DNA from: Euglena gracilis
Lineage: Eukaryota; Euglenida; Euglenophyceae; Euglenales
Length of the DNA stretch: 64,000 nt
Assembly: GCA_039621445.1 (NCBI GenBank)
Contig: CP154955.1
Coordinates: 27,776,032 to 27,840,031 of the forward strand
Reading direction: 5' to 3'
How positions within the stretch are numbered: the stretch's first letter is position 1; every line of letters starts with the position of its first letter. The notes beneath the pieces are model-generated. The model searched no databases, was not told the DNA's origin, and worked only from the letters and a program-made list of their open reading frames with translations. Positions 54,398 to 64,000 of this stretch are shown in pieces. A program made the position numbers and the translations under genes.

Positions 54398-55307
54398 GGG
54401 AGGATCTTAACCTGTTGGTTTGAACCGTTTGTTGGTAAGCCTGCGCGGAATTGAAGAAGGTCAAATAGAGGCCTGTCAGAAACTGGGATCCAGTCACTAG
54501 CGGGACCATGGAAATGGTGAGCACCCCCCAAATACAACGTCCACCCCAAACATGAATTCCCCCCAGGGGTTGGCTTTGCAAATATGGAGCCAGACCATGG
54601 TGGCATTCAGGGAAAAGCAGTATTTTTTGTTGGATGCAGCATTTTTTTTCATCAGAAATGCTCCACCTTGGATAAAAATTGCACATTTTTTGCTGGAAAT
54701 AGAAGCACAACAAAAATTTGGTATTTGGCTGCACTTGAAGGTCACAAGTTTTTGTAGCCCACCAAGAAAAGTTTGATTTCAACCCCCCCCCAATATGAAC
54801 CCCCCCCCAATACAAAGACCCCACTGAGGGTCTTGAAGTCTGTTTTCTATTTGAAGGGGGTTAAATTTATGGTTACTGCTTCGGTTTCCCTTGCCTTTCC
54901 CTTTCCCTCTCCACCCGCCCTTGCCCTCCTTTCGCCTGGCGGCCGCCTGCCTGTCTCTGGTATGTTTCTGGCGTGCTGGGCCGCCCCTTTGCTTTCCACC
55001 TCAGCCCTTCCTTCCCTGCTGGTGGGTGTGGCTGTCCCCTGGTGGACTCCGCATGCTTTTCACACCACTCCCCCCGCTCTGCGCCTGGGTCCGGTGGATT
55101 GGGGATGCCACCGCCAGCAAGCCACCCCACCCCACAGGGCCCTGTCGATGTTGTACACCTCGTCCTGGTAAACCCCCCTGGGGTATTATTCTTTCGCCCG
55201 AAGTCCCAGCCTGAGGAGGGGGTGTTATTTCGGAGGGTATTCTTTCCCAAATATTTTCGAATTTTTTCGAAGTCCCGTAGGACCCAAAATGGCACCCAAA
55301 GCCCGGT
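54398..55307. other. 0.9-kb segment present only in family 2 copy B
   Basis: Copy A joins GCCGGGGTTGGGG directly to GTCTCCCTTCCCAGGG (about 16085), whereas copy B has 0.9 kb between them. The segment has C-rich patches (54780-54810), a pyrimidine-rich stretch (54890-55050) and no recognised domain. No terminal repeat is evident. It may be original element sequence deleted from A, or an insertion in B. Confidence 0.6.
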
Positions 55308-56572
55308 CTCCCTTCCCAGGGTGGAAAACAAAATTTGCAGCCAGTGTTCTGGGCAGGGGGAAAAAACTGTCCACGTTGACCCCCTTCCGCAATAAACTGG
55401 GATTGTGTCCGTTTGAAAATTCTGAGACCTTCCAATTGAGAAAAGCTTTGCTCAATCCCAATCACCAAAGTGGAAATTTCTACAAATCCTTGAATTTTCG
55501 GCAAAACTGCCTGAAACGGCGTTTGATTTGAGTTTTCCGAACCCAAAACTGGTAATTTCTCGTCAAAAAGTTCTTGCCTTTTGGCGCTGTTGTCCAAAGT
55601 TAAATTGGGCTTCAATCCCGCTGAATTCTGATCACTTTTGACCAAAGCGGTTTCATTTTTTGAATCTGGGGGATCTGCATTTTTTTTCAACTTTGCCCAG
55701 GGAAATTGAAAACATTCTTCGCCCAGCACCTCAAACTGAAATATTTTGTGCACTCTCCTCCTTGCACATTCCTCCCAAGGATCTTTGTTTCCCCCCTCCA
55801 TCTCCATTTCCATGGGGGGGACTGAAATTTGTGTGAGGGGGACAATTCCCGTTTCTCCTCCACCAGCTAAAAAGTCTGATCCGTGCGCGCTCCCAGCCTT
55901 GGGGGGCAAAAGGGAAAAATTTCCCGTACGGAGGATTCCACCCATCTCCGACAAGATTGGCTGAAAAAATGTGAAAACCACAGCAAAAACCTGTTGCACA
56001 AGGGAAAGTTGTCCCGTACGGAGGATATCACCCATCTCCGACCATTTTGGCTGAAAATCTGCCAAAGTCACAGGAAATTTCTGTGACGGGGAAAGGGAAA
56101 ATTCACTTTTTTCACTTGAATACTGAAAGATACTTGGGTGAGACAACGCCTGGGTTTTTTTGTGGGGGAAAAAAACGTGCCACTTTGTAAATGGGACCCT
56201 GCCCCCCACAATAAATCTTGCTGAAAGTGGATGCCGTTTGGCAAAAACTGTGGGGAGACTTCAGAAAGTTCCAGAAAATTCTGGGTCCTCATCATAATTC
56301 TTGCTGAAATTGGCCAAGTTGATTGTGAAAAATCTTCTCGGGTCTGAAAATTCAGTGGTAACTTCATGAAAATCTGCTGGGAATTCACTTTTCTGAAAAA
56401 TCTGTGGTGATGCGACAGGTAAATTTCGCAAGAATGATCTTTTTGAAAAATCTGCAGATGGAATGCATTGTGGCACCAAAATTTTCCCACCTGAAAGTTC
56501 TGAATGCCTACCATCCTTCGGGCTCTTTAGAAGCCTTAAAGCTGTGGGTGGGGTTGTATGCTGGCACACCAC
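55001..56572 (-). pseudogene. gag: gag N-terminal region, family 2 copy B
   Basis: Frame 55001-56209 (402 codons) plus 56261-56572 (103 codons). It has an internal duplication: SEMGDILRTGQLSLV and SEMGGILRTGNFSLL. It is Phe/Ser-rich with charged stretches, no catalytic motif, in the position of a gag N-terminus between the 5' LTR and the gag core. The first 100 codons of the long frame's 3' end come from the 0.9-kb B-only segment and may not be gag. Confidence 0.55.
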
Positions 56573-56795
56573 AGTCGTGTGTTGTATGTGTCCGCCAGCT
56601 GAGCTTCTCCAGCTTCAATACTGCGCTCTGGGGGGCCATTGCAGGGCCCCCCTCCACCAGCTGCAGCTGTCAATTTGAACAATGTGCTTGGGGCTTCAGC
56701 TTCAATCTTTCTTCTTGTCTTTCTTTTTTGTCTTTCTTCTGCTTCAGCTGCCTGGCGGGCCCCGCTCTGGCCGGAGGATCCGGGTAGGACCTCCA

Positions 56796-57306
56796 TGAAA
56801 ACACTTCCTTGGTTCGATGTTTTTGCGGATCCTTCGGCCTCGGCTTTTTGTTGAGGCGGCCGCCGGGCTTCGAAGCCAAACTTTTCAGTGTTTTCTTTTT
56901 TTCCTTGGACTTTTGCCTTTGCATCTTGAAATTCATTTTCTTCTTCAATTCTGGTTCTTGAATGCACAAACAATTGGTATTTTTTTGTAGTATTGATCAG
57001 TGCATTGGTAGGGGCTAAGAACCCTGTGTGTGAGATTGGTTTGAAATTGGTGGGTTCGAGGGGGGACTTTCTTAGGTTAATTAGGGAAATTTAGCAAATC
57101 CTACTGTGGAAAATTGGTCGGCCGGTCTTGAAAATTTCAAAGAATCGGCCCAGCAAGGTCAAAAATTGAGTTCAGGCTTTCAAGCAAAACCATAATAATC
57201 TTTTCCCTAGGTTAAATTCGACTGAAAACCAAAAAGTGGTACTTCAGTGATTTTCGGCCCCACTTAGGCCAATTTTGGCCAATTTTTGGGTAGGGACCCC
57301 TTTACA
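56796..57306 (-). repeat. 5' LTR of family 2 copy B
   Basis: 511 bp, matching 17570-18081. On minus the primer-site candidate TGGAGGTCCTACCC (56782-56795) follows its end, one base different from copy A. Confidence 0.9.
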
Positions 57307-59843
57307 GCAAAAAATCGCACTTTGGCAATGGACACCCCCCAAAAAACGTCGTTTTTCGGTCGTTTTCGCCCGAAATTGGCCGCGCCGGCGCTCCAAAAAC
57401 GAGCGCTCTGCCCCAGGTAGAGGTCGGCGATCCTTTACCTGACTGTTGCAAAGGGCGCCGGCCCCGCAGGCGCAATTTTGCCCGCGGCAGGTGTGCGTAA
57501 AACGCAGCAGTTACGGCCCGAGTGGCGCAAAATAGCACTTTGGCAACGGACGCCCCCAAAAAACGTCGCTTTTCGGTCGTTTTCGCCCGAAATTGGCCGC
57601 GCCGGCGCTCCAAAAACGAGCGCTCTGCCCCGGGTAGAGGTCGGCGATCCTTTACCAGACTGTTTCAAAGGGCGCCGGCCGGACAGGCGCATTTTTTTGC
57701 CCGCGGCGGGCGTGCGTAAAACGCAGCAGTTACCACCCGGGAGGCACAAAGTAGCACTTTGGCAACGGACGCCCCAAAAAAAGGTCGCTTTTCGGTCGTT
57801 TTCGCCCGAAATCAGCCGCGCCGGCGCTCCAAAAAAGAGCGCTCTGCCCCGGGTAGAGGTCGGCGATCCTTCGCCTGACTGTTGCGAAGTGCGCCGGCCC
57901 GACAGGCGCAATTTTGCCCGCGGCGGGCGTGCGTAAAACGCAGCAGTTACCACCCGGGTGGCGCAAAATAGCACTTTGGCAACGGACGCCCCCCAAAAAC
58001 GTCGCTTTTCGGTCGTTTTCGGCCGAAATCGGCCGCGCCGGCGCTCCAAAAACGAGCGCTCTGCCCCGGGTAGAGGTCGGCGATCCTTTACCTGACTGTG
58101 TACGAAGGGCGCCGGCCCGACAGGCGCAATGTTGCCCCCAGCGAGCGTGCGTAAAACGCAGCAGTTACCACCCGGGAGGCGCAAAGTAGCACTTTGGCAA
58201 CGGACGCCCATTATAAACGTCGTTTTTCGGTCGTTTCCGGCCGAAATTGGCCGCGCCGGCGCTCCAAAAACGAGCGCTCTGCCCCCGGGTAGAGGTCAGC
58301 GATCCTTTACCTGACTGTTGCGAAGGACGCCGGCCCGACAGGCGCAATTTTGCCCGCGGCGGGCGTGCGTAAAACGCAGCAGTTACCGCCCGGGAGGCGC
58401 AAAATAGCACTTTGGCAACGGACGCCCTAAAAAGCGTCGGTTTTCGGTCGTTTTCGGCCGAAACTGGCCGCGCCGGCGCTCCAAAAACGAGCGCTCTGCC
58501 CCAGGTAGAGGTCGGCGATCCTTTACCTGACTGTTGCGAAGTGCGCCGGCCCGACAGGCGCAATTTTGCCCGCGGCGGGCGTGCGTAAAACGCAGCAGTT
58601 ACCACCCGGGTGGCGCAAAATAGCACTTTGGCAACGGACGCCCCCCAAAAACGTCGCTTTTCGGTCGTTTTCGGCCGAAATCGGCCGCGCCGGCGCTCCA
58701 AAAACGAGCGCTCTGCCCCGGGTAGAGGTCGGCGATCCTTTACCTGACTGTGTACGAAGGGCGCCGGCCCGACAGGCGCAATGTTGCCCCCAGCGAGCGT
58801 GCGTAAAACGCAGCAGTTACCACCCGGGAGGCGCAAAGTAGCACTTTGGCAACGGACGCCCATTATAAACGTCGTTTTTCGGTCGTTTCCGGCCGAAATT
58901 GGCCGCGCCGGCGCTCCAAAAACGAGCGCTCTGCCCCCGGGTAGAGGTCAGCGATCCTTTACCTGACTGTTGCGAAGGACGCCGGCCCGACAGGCGCAAT
59001 TTTGCCCGAGGCGGGCGTGCGTAAAACGCAGCAGTTACTGCCCGGGAGGCGCAAAATAGCACTTTGGCAACGGACGCCCTAAAAAGCGTCGGTTTTCGGT
59101 CGTTTTCGGCCGAAACTGGCCGCGCCGGCGCTCCAAAAACGAGCGCTCTGCCCCAGGTAGAGGTCGGCGATCCTTTACCTGACTGTTGCGAAGGACGCCG
59201 GCCCGACAGGCGTAATTTTGCCCGCGGCGGGCGTGCGTAAAACACAGCAGTTACCGCCCGGGAGGCGCAAAGTAGCACTTTGGCAACGGACGCCCAAACA
59301 TACGTCGTTTTTCTTTTGCTTTCGGCCGAAATCAGCCGCGCCGGAGCTCCAAAAACGAGCGCTCTGCCCCCTGGTAGAGGTCGGCGATCCTTTACCTGAC
59401 CGTTGCGAAGGACGCCGGCCCGACAGGCGCAGTTTTGACCGCGGCGGGCGTGCGTAAAACGCAGCAGTTACCGCCCGGGAGGCGCAAAATAGCACTTTGG
59501 CAACGGACGCCCCAAAAAGCGTCGTTTTTCGGTCGTTTTCGGCCGAAATTGGCCGCGCCGGCGCTCCAAAAACGAGCGCTCTGCCCCGGGTAGAGGTCGG
59601 TCATCCTTTACCTGACTGTTGCGAAGGGCGCCGGCCCGACAGGCGCAATTTCGACCGTGGCGGGCGTGCGTAAAACGCAGCCGTTACCGCCCGGGAGGCG
59701 CAAAGTAGCACTTTGGCAACGGGCGCCCAAAAAAGTGTCGTTTTCGGTCGTTTTCGGCCGAAATCGGCCGCGTCGGCGCTCCAAAAACGAGCGCTCTGCC
59801 CCGGGTAGAGGTCGGTCATCCTTTACCTGATTGTTTCGAAGGG
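57307..59843 (+). repeat. 216-bp satellite array, forward block 7
   Basis: About 12 monomers. A three-monomer higher-order unit is clear: GAAGTGCGCCGG at 57887 and 58539 and the rare variants CTGTGTACGAAGG and CCCATTATAAACG recur 652 bp apart. It ends at TTTCGAAGGG before the LTR at 59844. Confidence 0.94.
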
Positions 59844-60333
59844 TGTGAGTCAGGGGTGCTGAGTGCCCAAAACAACATAACTTAACCCAACCCAACCTGA
59901 TGACTCTGCAGTTAGGATTAGGAAAATCGTATTAGGAATTACAATCAACTGACTCCATCTATCCCTGTTCAGGGCTCTGTCATTCTGTCAGTTTGTTTGT
60001 TCAAGAATTATCTGGGAATCAATTATTTGGACCAATCATTATCTTACCCTTGATTTGGACTTTGGGCTTTGATACTTTCATCCTTTGTGGTTTGCTTGTA
60101 CTGTGCATGTGGATTTGCTGATTGCTTGTGGATTTCTTCATCAAAGGAAAGGTGTGAGCCAACCAACCCACCTGTTTTCACCCAAAAAACCCGCAAAAAC
60201 AAAAGAAAAAGCAATTTTTAAAACAGGCAGCTAGGGCAATTGAAGACAAATTGGGCAGCGTTAAAGATCCTACGCAAAGGGGTGCCGGCCACGAGAAACT
60301 GGAAACTCCAGGGCAGACCCCGCGGTTACAACA
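59844..60333 (+). repeat. Probable 5' LTR of a truncated plus-strand element
   Basis: Starts TGTGAGTCAGG exactly where satellite ends and finishes GGTTACAACA exactly before a primer site TGGTAGCAGAGG. The TG...CA ends and adjoining primer site support an LTR of 490 bp. No second copy lies in the window, so this is inferred from the boundaries only. Confidence 0.55.
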
Positions 60334-60676
60334 TGGTAGCAGAGGTAGACTGCCCAGTTTTGATTCCCCTCCAACATGCGGCTACGAACAACAAGCTGAA
60401 AAACGACAAGGAACTGCAAAAACTGACGCTATCATGCCTGCTGCCTCAACTGCCATCGCTAGGATGGTGGAGCCGGCGGGTGGCTGCCCAGCCCTGAACC
60501 AAACACTGGATGTGCCAGCTGACTTAACCGCCATCGCTAAGGTGGTGGAGCAGGCGGATGGTTTCCCAGCCCTGAACCAAACACTGGAAATGCCAGCTGC
60601 CTTAACCGCCATCGCTAGGGTGGTGGAGCCGGCAGAACCCCTGGCCCAGCCACGGCCAGCCCTGAGGGGCCAGCTG
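60334..60676 (+). pseudogene. Start of a retroelement internal region, cut by the next insertion
   Basis: Begins with TGGTAGCAGAGG (60334-60345), an initiator-Met-type primer site. Its preceding A makes ATG with the first bases (Met-Val-Ala-Glu), as in the chromovirus. A frame from 60251 to 60703 holds a 26-residue repeat (78 bp; GCCATCGCTA at 60452, 60530 and 60608) with TAIA(R/K)(M/V)VE. It is interrupted at 60677 by the family 1 LTR. Confidence 0.5.
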
Positions 60677-61100
60677 TGTACCAGGCACGTCCCAGCTCTG
60701 TAGGATATCTGCAGAGTGGGTTCTGTGACGGTCGCACCACTGTGGAAAACCACAGCTGGTAGGATCCTGGCAGACCCTTCTGGGATCTGCCCCTGGACAC
60801 GTCAGCACTTTTGTCTCCTTCCCCCACAGGTGGTATTCTTCCCTGTCATTCTTCCAAAGTTTGACCATTGGTTTTGTCAGAGGGAAAAACCCTCGGAACA
60901 GTCGAACTTAATCTCAGAAGAAACTTCTGAGTCTTTGCTTTGTGCTTTGCTTCTTCGGGAATTGGGAAGAAAAGGGGAAAACCACTTTTCGTTACTCCAA
61001 AGACTTTTCCCTACCACAAGTAGGCTGCGCACCAAGGCGAAAGCGAAAGGCTTTTACAGAAAGTCCCAAAAGGGGGAAAAGGGAAAGCTTTGGACGTATA
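60677..61100 (+). repeat. 5' LTR of family 1, right copy
   Basis: 424 bp from TGTACCAGGCA to GACGTATA. It shares TGTACCAGGCA, CCACAGGTGGTATTCTT and TGTGCTTTGCTTCTT with the left copy's LTR; it is longer by about 110 bp, mostly in the first 150 bases. Confidence 0.85.
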
Positions 61101-61412
61101 CTTGGTAGCAGAATAGGTCAAAGATCCTACAGAAAGAAAGGCTACCAGGTAATACACTTCGTAGCAGATTTAGGCAACGATCCTACACAGACGTTCCACA
61201 CAGAGAAACTCTGTGGTTGACTGGTGGTGATGATCGTACTGAGCCGTGAAACACGGTGAAAGTACTGTTCCTGGCCCCTAGTCAACCTTTAAGCAATGAT
61301 ACAGGTCTCAGAAGGCTCTGTTCGGTAATCGCCGATACAACCTTTCTGGTCCCTGTTTCTCTGCTTATTTGTGTGAATTTTTGGTTTTTTGCCTTTTTAC
61401 CCATCTCAGAAG
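61101..61412 (+). promoter_or_regulatory. Primer site and structured leader of family 1, right copy
   Basis: Primer site TGGTAGCAGA starts at 61103, with a second degenerate copy (TTCGTAGCAGATTTAGG) 57 bp on. Two hairpins follow: CACAGAG/CTCTGTG with AAA loop (61199-61215), and GTACT...CCGTG AAA CACGG...AGTAC (61236-61265). The left copy has an equivalent hairpin of different sequence. Gag starts at the ATG 61413. Confidence 0.6.
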
Positions 61413-63080
61413 ATGCAGAGCACAAGCCCCAACCCCAAATTTGATTATGACTTGTTGATGAGTTCATTGACCAGTCTTGATGAAGATTGCGGGGATTGGA
61501 ACGGTTCGAATGAAACAAGTTCCAATTCCCGACCCCCCGAGCAAGACGAAGGCAATTTGACTCATTTGTCATTGTCAAAAGGCGAAACGCCTTTATTGTT
61601 ACATGGCGGTAATGAACCCTCTTCATCATCATTGTCATTGATTGTGCGGGATGTTGGTGGCAAAATGCCTTCCTCCATCCCGGTACACCCATCATTGATG
61701 CGGCGAGGGGATGAACCCCGTGCACCTTCACACTTCCTTACTCATGTTACCCATGAAGAAAGTGAGGGGTATTTGCCCTTTGCTCTGTTCACACCCAAAA
61801 GATCCCCGGTGGAAGCACCGGTGGGCCTTTTGGAATGCAACTCGCTGGAAACACCCTGTTTTTTCCAACCCCCCCCTCAATTACCACCCCCCACACCATT
61901 TCGCGCATTGCCGGGATTACCCGCGGAAGCTGCGGTTTTCCCGGCATTGCCATGGAACCCAGATATGCGTCTGGTGGTACCGGAAATCTCTGGTGCCGTT
62001 TACATTGTGGAGGACTATGAGGAAGATTTGAGGGATAACCTCACCCCCGGTGATGTTTACCGAATTCTCGGTCAACTCCCAGCGGATCACCCGCTTAGCA
62101 AGCAAATTTTGCACGTCCACCAATGCGTTGCGGAATGCGCAACCATGCTCAACAAAATTTTGCAGTTTGATGAGGACAATCAAAGGGTTGTCAACACCAA
62201 ACTGGAATGTTGCTGGAATTATTTGCAGGAAATAGGCAAATATTGCCAACACAATTTTGAAAATGCGGGGAAAGACCTTCAGCATTTTCGAGAAAGTGTT
62301 GACAGTATTTTGCGCATCCAACTTCCACAAAACTTCCAACAAATCAGCGAAATGCTGCATGAAGCGGAAACGCGGAATGATTCCAAGTTTCTGCATGTGC
62401 AAGATGGTATGAGCCATCTTTTAGCCAAAGTGGAATCCTGTTCAACCATGCTACTGCAATTGCAGCACCAGTTACAAGCACAAAATGCCACCCCCAAAAT
62501 GCCGGAAATCGGTAACTTTGTTGCGGTTGAGGATTTTGCCACACTCACTACTTCTTTCCAAGAAGCTCAGCAACGGATTTTGCATCTCTGCTCGGAAATC
62601 GAGCATTTGAAGCAATTTCAAGCGAAAGTGCAAGAAAATTTTGATCCCCGTACGCAAATTCAGCTTTTGGAGGAACGAATTTTACACTTGGAGCAAAAAT
62701 CCTGCCATTGTGCCGCAAACCAGGATGGATTAACCACCCTGCACGCGAAAATCGCGGATTGCGCACAACGGTTGGATATCGCGCAACAACAAATGCAACC
62801 GGACATTGGCGGTATTAATGTCACCGTTGTCGGTTTGCAGGAGCATGTTTGCGCACTATCCAAGCGAATCCCCGACATTAGTGGTATTCAAGCCGCTATT
62901 GGGGAATTGCAAACCCGTTGCACCTTGTTGTCCACCACAGTAGTGGAAATTCGCGCACTTCCCAATGTTTCGCGCGCTCGGATATCCGAGTCACCGGAAT
63001 TTCGCTCATTTTATAACAAAATGCTTGGTGACAACAAGGAAACCTTGCAAGCATTTTGCACGAGTTTGATTCAAACTTGA
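61413..63080 (+). CDS. gag: Gag of family 1, right copy (N-terminal 555 residues)
   Basis: The ATG at 61413 is chosen because the homologous left copy starts at the same codon (MQ.T.PN). Residues 1-135: Ser/acidic-rich. 145-190: LETPCFFQPPP, a Pro-rich stretch, then FPALPW.P..RLVVP. 205-550: mostly predicted coiled coil (DEDNQ, CWNYLQEIGKYCQ, HEAETRNDSKFLH, LEERILHLEQKSCHC). The TGA at 63078 follows a one-base insertion (extra A near 63073-63075) relative to the left copy; past it the gag frame resumes. It is the best-preserved family 1 gag in the window. Role: particle protein, by position and the knuckle of the other copy. Confidence 0.83.
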   Translation: MQSTSPNPKFDYDLLMSSLTSLDEDCGDWNGSNETSSNSRPPEQDEGNLTHLSLSKGETPLLLHGGNEPSSSSLSLIVRDVGGKMPSSIPVHPSLMRRGDEPRAPSHFLTHVTHEESEGYLPFALFTPKRSPVEAPVGLLECNSLETPCFFQPPPQLPPPTPFRALPGLPAEAAVFPALPWNPDMRLVVPEISGAVYIVEDYEEDLRDNLTPGDVYRILGQLPADHPLSKQILHVHQCVAECATMLNKILQFDEDNQRVVNTKLECCWNYLQEIGKYCQHNFENAGKDLQHFRESVDSILRIQLPQNFQQISEMLHEAETRNDSKFLHVQDGMSHLLAKVESCSTMLLQLQHQLQAQNATPKMPEIGNFVAVEDFATLTTSFQEAQQRILHLCSEIEHLKQFQAKVQENFDPRTQIQLLEERILHLEQKSCHCAANQDGLTTLHAKIADCAQRLDIAQQQMQPDIGGINVTVVGLQEHVCALSKRIPDISGIQAAIGELQTRCTLLSTTVVEIRALPNVSRARISESPEFRSFYNKMLGDNKETLQAFCTSLIQT

Positions 63081-64000
63081 GGAATCTGTGAATCGGAATG
63101 CCCGATCAATGCAAGATGAGGTTTCACGGTTGGATGGACGAATTTCGGCGTTGTTGGAAAAGCCAACCGCAGAAAATTAGCGCACCACTGCGGAAACCCC
63201 AACCAAGTCACCCCACCAATTGCAAATTGTCTCAAATGCAGTAAAAGCGCTTGCGGGTCAACTCCGGAATGTGGAGGAGTCCCAAGGACAAATTGTCCAA
63301 GATTTACACTTGGTTTCTGAAAAGCTACCACACTTGGACGATTTTTCCCGTTGCCGCAAACGCATTAGGCATTTGGAGACTGAGGTTGACCGTATTTGCG
63401 GCCAACTCCAGTTGGTGGTGGAACATTTGGAAGAAACGGTGCATGACTTGTCTGGATTACCAGACCACCCGTCGGGTTTTCGGCGGGAAACCCGCCCCAC
63501 AGGGAGAATTTCACCAAATTTTTCGCAAATCCCGCAGGAAAATCCTGCCAACCTTACACTTGGTGCGGGAAATCCTGCACGGGATACACATGGAGCGGAA
63601 AATCCGCGAAACGCGTTTGGTGTTAAGAATTACCCTGACCCAAACCCCTGGAATACCACCGAGGGTCAGCTGGTTGCTCAGAGAAAACTTCAATCGCGAA
63701 TAAGGTGAAACCCCAATGGGACGGGGATCCAACCACATGGAGACAATTTTTTTCGGGACTGGGAGTACTATTGGGCACTAAAGGGACCCACCCAAGACCC
63801 GAATCCCGAGGTAGTCAAGATTGAATTCATCGATTGCCTACCGAGGGAGGAGCGAGAACGCGCACGCAATTTGGTGATACGTAATGGCGTATCATTTGAT
63901 GACCTGGTTGAGCAATACGCTTCAACCAACTCAAGTTTGGTCACCAGGATTACCCTGGAGAAGAAATGGCGACAATGCGCGCCACCTGATCGCAAGTGGA
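63081..64000 (+). pseudogene. gag: Gag continuation of family 1, right copy, several frameshifts
   Basis: After the frameshift the frame runs through TAG 63178-63180, then is open 63220-63708 (coiled coil LETEVDRICGQLQLVVEHL, Pro/Asn-rich linker). About 13 bases present in the left copy are missing near 63693, and one extra T in the run at 63747-63753 shifts the frame again. From 63757 to the edge it reads DWEYYWALKGPTQDPNPEVV, the gag core matching 1-760 of the left copy. Confidence 0.78.

Larger units (their letters stand above)
50076..57306 (-). mobile_element. Family 2 LTR retrotransposon, copy B (non-autonomous, rearranged)
   Basis: Same element as 11741-18081 with the same satellite flanks: CGGAAGGCGC on the left, GC(A/G)AAAAATCGCAC and AATGGACACC on the right. 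Copy B is therefore part of a segmental duplication, not a separate insertion. Differences: the left LTR is split by a 400-bp internal segment, and a 0.9-kb segment at 54398-55307 is absent from copy A. Frames are longer here than in A, but stops remain between gag parts and pol is missing. Confidence 0.85.
60677..64000 (+). mobile_element. LTR retrotransposon family 1, right copy (5' part, runs off window)
   Basis: LTR 60677-61100, primer site, leader, gag to the window edge. Same organisation as 1-4127 but on plus and diverged at many positions, so the two are separate old insertions, not a recent inverted duplication. Gag is broken after 555 codons. Confidence 0.88.

Noticed and set aside
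56035-56060. CCATTTTGGCTGAAAA resembling part of the dinoflagellate spliced leader
   Set aside because: Only 11 bases match, it lies inside a gag-like frame on the wrong strand, and copy A has a mismatch (CCGTTTTGGCT).
59915-59945. TTAGGATTAGG-like bases suggesting telomere repeat
   Set aside because: Only two or three imperfect units within ordinary sequence; not a telomeric array.
1-64000. Recent inverted duplication of family 1 elements at the two ends
   Set aside because: LTR lengths differ (310 and 424 bp), leaders and gags differ at many codons, and each has private lesions, so they are independent old insertions.

Overview
The window is eukaryotic nuclear repeat DNA with no recognisable host housekeeping gene. 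It holds about 28 kb of a GC-rich 216-bp tandem satellite, into which several LTR retrotransposons are inserted. Three things suggest an alga or protist, most likely a dinoflagellate or related alveolate (moderate confidence): a Ty3/gypsy chromovirus polyprotein of the kind I associate with dinoflagellate genomes, a GKGKGK-type basic Gag tail, and a cytosine-methyltransferase ORF inside a retrotransposon, a situation reported for dinoflagellate and some green-lineage elements. The organism call is inference.

Layout. 1-4127 (minus): 5' part of an LTR element, 'family 1' (LTR TGTAC...GTACA, tRNA-iMet-type primer site, long coiled-coil gag with a CCHC knuckle), running off the left edge. 4128-11740: satellite, with the block 8229-10612 inverted. 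11741-18081 (minus): 'family 2' element, copy A, with 0.51-kb LTRs, decayed gag, a degenerate cytosine-methyltransferase-like frame and no reverse transcriptase. 18082-19608: satellite. 19609-21028 (minus): 1.42-kb miniature LTR element carrying a Cys-rich ORF. 21029-30693: longest satellite block. 30694-42879 (minus): nearly complete chromovirus with gag, cytosine-5 methyltransferase, Dam-like NPPW domain, protease, RT, RNase H, integrase and chromodomain, inside LTRs. 42880-50075: satellite, with a 0.17-kb G run and a small inverted block. 50076-57306 (minus): family 2, copy B; with its satellite flanks it is a rearranged duplicate of copy A. 57307-59843: satellite. 59844-60676 (plus): LTR plus start of another element, cut by the next insertion. 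60677-64000 (plus): second family 1 element, same gag, opposite direction, running off the right edge.

How the parts work together. Each element is a replication cassette: LTRs, a tRNA primer site, a polypurine tract, gag for the particle and pol for copying and integration. In the chromovirus the methyltransferase frame follows gag in the same frame after one TAG, and a Dam-like domain bridges the methyltransferase ORF and pol. The chromodomain at the end of pol would direct integration to marked chromatin, which fits its position in satellite DNA. Every gag and pol frame carries stops or frameshifts, several of them one-base changes in homopolymers, so the copies here look inactive unless those are sequencing errors.

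The many open frames in the satellite arise because the monomer is close to 3 x 72 bp and poor in stop codons on both strands; I do not treat them as genes. The gag frame at the left edge (1-1726) has no stop inside the window.
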